This document shows, piece by piece, positions 56,718-64,000 of a DNA stretch of 64,000 nt. The stretch's first letter is position 1; each line of letters begins with the position of its first letter. Source of the stretch: Chrysaora quinquecirrha (lineage: Eukaryota > Cnidaria > Scyphozoa > Semaeostomeae > Pelagiidae). The notes under the pieces are model-generated. The model had not been told where the DNA came from and made no database searches. It was given only the letters and a program-made list of their open reading frames with translations. Location of the stretch: assembly GCA_014526335.1 (NCBI GenBank), contig JACTAT010000036.1, positions 744,001 through 808,000 of the forward strand, written 5' to 3'. The position numbers were made by a program, and so were the translations under genes.

Positions 56718-57459
56718 GGCAACTGGTAAAATGGAAGTCTCTTTGAAACTTCAAACCGACAATCTCGAAAGTCTCGGAAGCCTTCTGCTGCTGATGGCAG
56801 AAGGTTTTGGAGAGCTTCAAAACCTGCCGTTTCCTTAAGAATGGCTGTGAAAAATACACATTAGTAATTGGGAAAATCTTTGACCTGTCCTTAAGATATA
56901 ACATATCAACAAACTTAAGTCTCGGCAGCACCATTGCCAAGCTTCATAGTTTTTATTTTCCTCTTTTGATTAACTCTTGTGCTCGTAAATATATTTGCGT
57001 GATATTTTGCTTACTTTTACGAAAATTTCGCAATGCTTAACTCTCTAAACAACAACAAAATTAAGCCACCACCCGCAACTCTCTACCACGTCAGGGTGAA
57101 AAGTGAAGGAAACATGACGGATGACAACAAAACGAAATGAAAGGAAGACCTAGGTTTGATAATTTAGATAAAATATCTAAAGATAAGAACTCTAGGAGGT
57201 TCACCTGTTCAAATGAGTAATAGAAAATTTATCAGATAATTTTTGATAATTTTACTTTTACGTCAAAAGGCTTGTTGATGTTAATATATATCCAATCAAG
57301 AGCTAGACAAATGAATTTAGATATTAAGAAACGACAATGACCTACCTTAGGACGCACACCTCCTATAGTTCAGTCCAATGCGGAAAATATTGTTGTTATG
57401 CTTTTCCCTGCAATGAAAAGAGATGGCTTTTCAAGACAAATGTTGTCACTTTATCTCAC

Positions 57460-58390
57460 TGTATAATGCTATACTATTTAAACGTTACTATGCTGCAAAA
57501 CTACAATATACTTTGCTATACTATACTATACAACGCTATACTCAGTATATGTAACTGCCCTATACTGTACTTTACTTCACTATATGCTGAACTATACTAT
57601 ACTATACTTTACACGTTTTTTTTATAAGAACAAAGTACATAAGAACATAAGGCTTCAGAGACTGAAAAGTTCAAAACATTCTAAGAACATTACAAGGCTT
57701 TGTGAAGCTAGAAACAAATTAGAATTTAATTTCTTAAATGGCGCTGTCCTGTTCTCATCTCTAGAAAACAGGTGAACTATGAATCATTGTGACTATATGT
57801 GACATTTTTGCATGCGCGTCCCTTTTCGTAGCAATATCACCTAATTTGAAAAACAAAAGCTTTCTAAAAAGCAAGAAAATTAAGAACATGTTAAGAACAT
57901 TTTGAGTATCTTAATGTTGTTAAGTATCTTATACCACACTTTATCATACAATGCCATATTAAACTATAATATATATTACTATACTATACTTTTTGCTCGC
58001 AGACCAAAACGACAGTTACACTATATAACTGAAATATACTTAACAATACTTTACTTACTATACTTTAAATATACTATACTATACTATACTATACCATACT
58101 ATACTACACAAAAGTATACTAAACTATGCTATATTATACTTTACTATACTATAGTATACTATACTATACTAAACTATACTAAACTATATACTATACTATA
58201 TCATACTATACTTTTCGATACTATATTATACTATACTATATTATACTATACTATACTATACTATAAAATACTATACTATACTATACTATACTATACTATA
58301 CGATACTACACTATATGTACAGTTAACTATACTAACTTCACTAAACTAACCTAAAGTAAAATATAATGCTATGCTGCACTGTACTTTACC
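57460..58390 (+). repeat. (TATAC/ACTAT)n imperfect pentanucleotide region
   Basis: Dense ACTAT/TATAC repeats at 57465-57615 and again, more regularly, at 57930-58385. The intervening 300 bp has AAGAACAT repeats. Frames rich in Tyr-Thr-Ile-Leu are artefacts of the repeat. Confidence 0.93.
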
Positions 58391-59059
58391 ATACCATATA
58401 TCACTATATTTATAGAAAATTCAATAATCCAAATTTCAAAATTCTTGATGATTAGAAGGAAAAAATCACTTGAACTTTTTGCTTGTAATTAATTTGTGGA
58501 TGGGAAAAACAACTCGTTTATGAGCAGCAGATGTTTCGGAGAGCGTTATTCGGGGAGTGACATACTGACCAATATCCGATTACGCGCAAGGTGAACGCGA
58601 AAAACATCACAGGATCTAACATCTGTTTGGCTTAATATTGTGAAATAAGACAATAAGAAGCAGATTTAAAAGCGAAGAAATTCAATCCTCGTCAGAAAGG
58701 AATACCCTTCTGCACGCTAACTCCAAGTCATACCCACGTGCGTGGACGAAATTTGAGTAATTAAGATGATATTGGTAGCTTTTTGTGAATACCCTTATTT
58801 TGTATGCCATAAGTTAAGGCATAAGGTGTTAAATTAACATTTTAAGTATTACAGTATATCTTATTGCGTAACTCAGCAAAATTAGCGCTAGCTGCTAACA
58901 CGACCCACGTGTTATTAGGAAAGCCCCCTCCAAGACCTCGTTAATTTATTTTGTTCTTCGCTAAGTCACTTGATCCTATATCCTTACCCAATATATCAGG
59001 GGTAATGAGAAAAAAATTATGAGAAAAAAATGCTCTTGGACTTTGCCGTGGGGCTTCTA
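58391..59059. other. gene-free stretch
   Basis: No gene or repeat that I can support. CCCACGTG occurs twice (58732 and 58905), but I draw no conclusion from it. Confidence 0.35.
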
Positions 59060-59312
59060 AGGCCCTTGCCAAACGATCAAACATTGTTGGTCCAACATTT
59101 GAGATTTGCTTTACAAGCAATGTTTGACCGTTTGGCCAGATTACAAAACATTGCTTGACAAGCTAAAATAAGCTAAATTTGTTGCACATTGCTTTTGCAA
59201 TAGTTAAAAAACATTTGTTGCTTGATGCATAGCAAAAAAGTCCAATATTTTGCTTGATAAGCCAAATTTCAAATGTTTGACCAACAATGTTTGATCGTTT
59301 GGCCAGTACCTA
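59060..59312. repeat. MITE-like element, CAAACATTGTTTG family
   Basis: Begins AAGGCCCTTGCCAAACGATC then AAACATTGTTGGTCCAACAT, and ends ACCAACAATGTTTGATCGTT then TGGCCAGTACCTA. Arms are near-perfect reverse complements over about 45 nt, the best preserved in the window. Confidence 0.85.
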
Positions 59313-59431
59313 ATATTCAAGCCCAATTCTTTTCTATGATTCTCTTCACATGCCAAACTTTTATCATACCTAAGGACACAGAAAGTTTCGGTTCACTTCG
59401 TTCAGCTAGCGCGCCTCCCAAAAGACCTCGT

Positions 59432-59767
59432 TGGGGGTAACTTCAATAGATCAGTGACGGGGGTGTGCCATTTTCGTAATAAAAAGTTGACCCCAAAATT
59501 TATGAAAATTCTAAAAGTATACCCCAAAGTTCACAAAGAAATATGAATATAGTACATAGAAATACTCAAAAGTCTGTTTTTAGAGTTATACAGCTGAAAT
59601 TTATTTGGCAGTTATTGTGACTTTATCAAAATTGATCATCTTAGCAAAAATGATACCCCAAGTTTGTAATTTTAGCAAATTTGATACCCCAAAATTTATT
59701 TTCCACCCTAAAAAGGTACCTCAAAAATGGCACATCCCGTACCCATACATATGGGAGTTACCCCCCA
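59432..59767. repeat. inverted-repeat element with TTGGGGGTAACT ends
   Basis: The left end is TTGGGGGTAACTTC and the right end reverse-complements to TTGGGGGGTAACTCCC. Inside are four ATACCCCAA-type phrases. It is non-coding. Confidence 0.65.
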
Positions 59768-59842
59768 AACGGTCAAACATTGTTTCCAAAGTAAATCTAA
59801 AATGTTTTGCCAACAATGTTTGATCGTTTGGCCACGACCTAA
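59766..59842. repeat. short palindromic CAAACATTGTTTG element
   Basis: Just the two arms joined: CCAAACGGTCAAACATTGTT and AACAATGTTTGATCGTTTGG. It abuts the element at 59432-59767 directly. Confidence 0.75.
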
Positions 59843-60540
59843 CGAAAAACGTATGTATAGATTATCAGTGGAAGCTTGAAGGAATTTAGAAAATAGAAGA
59901 GTTATTTTGAGCTACTGTAGCTCTCTCTGACTCTCTCACAACACGCAGATCATGTACATGGAAACTCTACGCTTCCCATTTCGACGTTTTGCTCAGTTAA
60001 ACATTTACAAGCAAAATAAAATAGGAACTTTTTTCAATAGAAAGTAAAGATCTTTTCTAGTTTTTTAAAACTGTTCCGAGGATTTATAAAGGGAAGGAGA
60101 CCGCCAATGTTTGTTTCCTTGAAATACTTAGAGAAATTGTCAAGATTACACAGAAGAAGCTTTAAGAATTCATGATTTCCAGAAGCGCTCAGGCGATTTT
60201 CTGACGCCCACCTTCCGCGCAGTTGGCAAAATTTCTTTCGCAGAATAAGCCAAAATAATCGCCCGAAGCGAGTTCTAATGAATATGAAAGATACGGCGCA
60301 AACATTCGCTTTAACTGTATTTTGAACTAGTTCTTGCGAATCAAGGAACTTTTTAGCGATCAGAAGCGAAAGGCGTCGCTTAAAATCACAAATGAATGTA
60401 TCAACCTCGATGATCGTTAGGCCGCATTTCGGCGAAATCCTTCGTGCGGCGAAAGACTTTTCTACTTTTCTCTACGTCGCATGTGTAGCGACAAATCTCT
60501 CCCTTCGCGCGGAGAATTTAGCTAGCAAGGAGAGTTTTCT
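59843..60540. other. gene-free stretch
   Basis: No exon was found. A CG-enriched part (about 60180-60530, many GCGAA/TTCGC motifs) differs from its surroundings and may be another dispersed repeat. Confidence 0.35.
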
Positions 60541-61017
60541 TAAGCCCTGGCCAAACGATCAAACATTGTTTGTTAAACATTTGAAATTTTCAATATGTTT
60601 TACCGTTTGGCCACGTCGCAAAAATAATGCTCGTCAAGCATTTTTGCTTGCGTCAAGGAAAAATTGTTTTTGCAGTTTGTCAAAAAAACGCCGAACGAAT
60701 TCTGCTTAAAGGATTTGTGACCTGGCCAAACGTTCAAAAATTGCTTTAAGAGCAAAATTCAAATGTTTGAGAACAATATTTGATCGTTTGGCCAGGGCCT
60801 TATACTTGTCAAGCAATGCCTTTTGACGTGGCCAAACGTCCAAACGTTGCTTGATAAGCAAATTGCAAATGTTTTACAAGCAATATTTGATCGTTTGGCC
60901 AGGGCCTTATACTTGTCAAGCAATGTTTTGTGACGTAGCCAAACGTTCAAAAAATTGTTTGCTGAGCATATTTCAAATGTTTGACAAACAATGTTTGATC
61001 TTTTGGTCAGGATCTTA
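60541..61017. repeat. CAAACATTGTTTG element followed by two extra tandem right halves
   Basis: A full element, 60541-60802, ends TTTGGCCAGGGCCTTA. It is followed by two further units (about 60803-60909 and 60910-61017), each starting TACTTGTCAAGCAATG and ending at a TTTGATC...GGTCAGG/GGCCAGG terminus. Confidence 0.8.
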
Positions 61018-61862
61018 AGCGCAAGCCGAGGTGCTCTTTGAGTTTCAACTATACTTTCTGTGGTCTGTGCGGTTACGAAACCCTATGTTATGCAAGATTG
61101 CCTGTACAAGCAGCAGCCTAGTCCGTCAGTTATGCAAGGGGATTTTGAAAATACGCGAATTCTGACAACTCTATTCTCGAGCATTACGTTTCTAACGTTG
61201 TGTTACTTAAAGAAGCAACCCTCATCCCGCAATTGCAAGTAGGCACAAGCAAACTTCATCAGCTTGAAGCCCAGGGTCAGGAAACGCATGTGTTTGATAA
61301 GGGTAGGAAGTGATAAGTTAGTGAAAAATCGCTTCCAAAATGGCAGGCTGAAATCGAAGCCATGTGTTCTTGAAATAGCGTGCACTGTCAATAATGCCTT
61401 TCCAACCCTTACCACCGTTTAGTTTGAAATCTCCCCTTCTGGAACATGGGTACGAAGTTTGGAAAAATAGACCGACATCGATTTCTGCAAATGAAGACGT
61501 TTTGGCATCTTCATGAACACAAAGAGGATTCCTAGTTTTTACCCCAAATCAGCGAGATTTCGGGGTTGGTTGGGTTGTTATATATGCTCTTCGTGTTTTT
61601 AATCATGACGATGCATAAGATTCATGATTCATAATTTGAAAAGGGATGATGATAGATGCTGGGTGATGTGGCAATGCTGATAGAAAACTTGCCTTATCAA
61701 TTCAGTGATAAAATAATATTGCGACCACAAAGTAAAACTCAGTGAAATATTTCTAGAAGCAGAATCAAGCTCAGGTCATATTCACAACACATGCGCAAAT
61801 CAATCAATATAGCTATGTCACGCCCACACATGGTACGACAGGTGACGAATATGATCGGTGTA
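61018..61862. other. intergenic, upstream of the 61.97-kb gene
   Basis: Nothing coding was recognised. The last 100 bp would contain the proximal promoter of the next gene. Confidence 0.4.
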
Positions 61863-61863
61863 C

Positions 61864-61870
61864 TATAAAT
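61864..61870 (+). promoter_or_regulatory. TATA box (TATAAAT)
   Basis: ACTATAAATGAGG lies about 105 bp before the start codon at 61972, so a transcription start near 61895 would leave a leader of about 75 nt. It is credible because it sits upstream of a coding exon with a signal peptide and splice donor. Confidence 0.5.
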
Positions 61871-61971
61871 GAGGCCTCGCATTTATACGACTGACAGAGT
61901 AAATGAAACAGGGACTTGAAGCAAACGTGCAATCGAATCCAGGTCTTATTACAACGAAAATCAAGCACAAC

Positions 61972-62062
61972 ATGATGAATCGAGTTCTTGCAATCTGCTG
62001 TTATTTGGCATTTAGTCAACTGATAGATGCTTTTAATGTCGAAAGATCTATACAATCAAAAG
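61972..62062 (+). CDS. first coding exon of a secreted-protein gene (3' partial)
   Basis: Starts at tandem ATGs (61972 and 61975) after ATCAAGCACAAC. It encodes MMNRVLAICCYLAFSQLIDA followed by FNVERSIQSK. The first 20 residues have the basic n-region, hydrophobic core and small residue (Ala) before a cleavage point that define a signal peptide. After 30 codons plus one base the exon ends AAAAG at a good donor GTATGC (62063). A signal-peptide exon with a phase-1 intron is the usual start of genes for secreted or cell-surface modular proteins. It is too short for standard open-frame lists. The remaining exons were not found before the window end, so the mature protein is unknown. Confidence 0.6.
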
Positions 62063-62825
62063 GTATGCCTTAGATACTGCATTTCTAACTTGCCACATTT
62101 TATCGAATGTTTGAAATTTGAAACATTCATTGAAAACACGAGGAAATAGACTCTACAATACTTCACGATTAGCTGTAGTTCTTCAATCATCATGTCAATC
62201 GATCGCTGCAAAATTGCTGAAACGCAGCTAAAACTTCTGAAACACAGTTCAAAAATTTAGATTTAAGCTTCTGCAAAAATTTAGGAATGTGTATGCTGAG
62301 CGGTGTCAAATTTTCCAACGTGTAGTAATATAAGAATCTCAATTTCCCATTCCAAGGTTTGCGTGTAATGTCGTGCAAACAATCAAAGACAGGGATCTTG
62401 TTGATGTTGAACGAACTTTGAATTCCGTAAGACATGATCGTGAAGTTGCTATAGCTCTACGCTCTTTTGTCATGATCTCTCTACTCTCCGCTCTCCGTAA
62501 ATCGCATTTGGATATATTCGTCTTTGATAGAATGGGTTTATGCTGCCTTATTTAAAAAGAATGTCAATACTTTAAACTGGCAACTTTAGACAGCACTGAT
62601 TTATCAGTTGAGTTCGCTTTCAGATTAACTCAGAAATGTTTTCATAAACCCCTTTTATAGATCATGTTCAGATTAACAGAAGAACAAATACACAAACATG
62701 TTTTGCTATTAATCGATCTGGCTCGTGTTAATGAGAGCTTTAGATTACTTGCATGTTTCAAACCTCTATGCTTAATCATTATTCTAAGACGGGAAGTTTC
62801 CATAGCTATAAATTTGATGCACTCT
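62063..62825 (+). other. probable first intron of the secreted-protein gene
   Basis: Begins with the donor at 62063. No downstream exon with matching phase could be recognised; frames are short and featureless. Confidence 0.35.
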
Positions 62826-63243
62826 GGAAGCAAGTGTATTGCACGAAATATGAGTACTATGCAATACGGGGCAAAGAAAGGTTCAAATAGGGAAAGGATT
62901 TACCAGGAGAAGGGCTAAAAGATTCCTCCCTGAGTAAGCAAGTGTATAGCACACGAAATAGACGTACGGGGCAAAAGCAGGTTCAAATAGGGGAAGGATT
63001 GACCAGGAGAAGGGCTAAAAGATTCCCTCCCTGAGGAAGCAAGTGTATAGCACACAAAATAGACGTATGCAATACGGGGCAAAAGCAGGTTCGAATAAGG
63101 GAAGGGTTGACCAGGAGAAGGGCTAAAAGATTCCGTCGGTAAAGACAGAAGCAGGGTTGAATATGAGGAGAAAAGAATCGCTAAGCAAAGACAGGTTCCA
63201 GCAAGAGAAGGGTTGACCAGGAGGAGAATAGATTCCCTGGACA
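62826..63243 (+). repeat. minisatellite, unit about 100 bp, decaying to 50-bp pieces
   Basis: AGCAAGTGTATAGCAC, GGGGCAAAAGCAGGTTC and GACCAGGAGAAGGGCTAAAA followed by GATTCC recur at about 62830, 62938 and 63037. Two shorter partial units end near 63240. On the minus strand it encodes a repeated ESFSPSPGQ / NLLLPR peptide, most likely by chance. Confidence 0.85.
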
Positions 63244-64000
63244 AAGACCGTAGAAATGCTCAAAAATACGGTTGAACACGACTAGAAACGATTCCTTGAC
63301 CAGACAAGTATAAACTTCTCGTGACTACAACTCGTACCAATTAATTTAAAAGACATATGGACTCTGTTACTGTTAAGATAGGATCATAAGTAATTGCGCG
63401 CAAGCTTTGATTTCTAATTGGAGTTGACGTCACAGGACAGCATGTACTCTCACGACTAACCGAATGTGGACAAACATGAATCTTCGACAAAACTGAATTA
63501 AGCCAAAGAGATCAGACTTTTATTGGGGAAATAATCGCCAGGAACTGAAGGCTATAGAGGGCCAAATTTCGCAACAATGCTTTTTGAATATCCTTTGACT
63601 CAAGAAGGACTTTGAGGAGCCTCTCGTTTTCAAAAGGCATATCACTTTGTTTTCAGTCCCTTATAAAGATACTACAAAACACCATAATAAGGAAGTGTAA
63701 AGTGCGTTTTTAATGAATGAAAAATCTTGAAGCTGTCATTGAACACGAAATGGTTCTGTTTTGATGAAACTTTGATGATAAAAGGCATGTAGCTATGTTG
63801 AAAGCCACTTAGTTTTCTGGCATCAATCGAATACATGGTATGACCATGCAGTACTATGAATGAAACATTTCAGGCATTTGTGTGCAGAGAATCAGCGAAT
63901 CGACTCGACGCTAGAAGAGGGGTTCATTATGAGGGTCTAATAACCGCGAAACTGTATTATTTTTGCCTTCGTAGCCATTAACCGAAGCCCCATTAACCGC
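63244..64000. other. gene-free right edge
   Basis: No exon or repeat family that I can support on either strand. Confidence 0.35.

Noticed and set aside
57902..58354. 150-codon Tyr-Thr-Ile-Leu-rich frame
   Set aside because: Translation of the TATAC pentanucleotide region.
1..64000. A shared operon-like or defence-type gene system across the window
   Set aside because: Genes are intron-rich and separately promoted; RBBP6, photolyase and TELO2 have known independent roles, and no additional linked gene set was found.

Overview
This is nuclear DNA from an invertebrate animal. The protein-coding genes are split into many short exons with GT-AG introns, the non-coding DNA is AT-rich, and the introns hold tRNA-derived SINE-like repeats, many short inverted-repeat elements (MITE-like) and simple-sequence tracts. 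A class II CPD photolyase with this intron structure, together with RBBP6 and TELO2 orthologues that align readily to vertebrate proteins, fits an early-branching metazoan such as a cnidarian. The species cannot be fixed from sequence alone.

Layout. 1-14.0 kb (+): an RBBP6-type E3 ubiquitin ligase, missing its 5' end (no DWNN exons seen). It has a CCHC zinc knuckle, a RING finger, a Gln-rich exon, an RS-rich segment and a long Lys/Glu-rich last exon that is interrupted by about six apparent frameshifts. 15.7-21.3 kb (+): a complete 8-exon class II CPD photolyase (521 codons plus stop). 22.0-22.7 kb (-): an unrecognised small basic protein with a signal-peptide-like start, divergent from the next gene across a 242-bp gap. 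22.9-38.5 kb (+): a complete 22-exon TELO2 (Tel2) gene; the exon lengths sum to 2583 nt, 860 aa plus stop. Its 4.3-kb last intron contains, on the opposite strand, a gene with Psq and CENP-B-type helix-turn-helix DNA-binding domains and no DDE catalytic domain.

39.1-53.5 kb is about 14 kb of satellite DNA in two unrelated tandem arrays. One has a unit of about 197 bp with a 168-bp deletion variant. The other has a 1.09-kb unit in about nine copies that alternate between two sequence types, giving a 2.2-kb dimeric higher-order repeat. Each 1.09-kb unit carries a 17-bp stretch resembling the mammalian CENP-B box, which is intriguing beside the CENP-B-type gene. A perfectly TA-flanked pogo/Tigger-like MITE lies in a TELO2 intron. 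53.6-61 kb is repeat-rich and nearly gene-free. At 61.9-62.1 kb (+) there is a TATA box, a leader and a first coding exon that encodes a clear signal peptide and ends in a phase-1 splice donor; the rest of that gene probably lies beyond the window.

Functionally, RBBP6 (p53/Rb and mRNA 3'-end processing), photolyase (UV repair) and TELO2 (PIKK maturation, checkpoint signalling) all touch genome maintenance, but they have separate promoters and I see no evidence that they are co-regulated. I found no undescribed multi-gene system. The most unusual items are the dimeric satellite next to a nested CENP-B-domain gene, the frameshift cluster in RBBP6, and the two unrecognised secreted-protein candidates.
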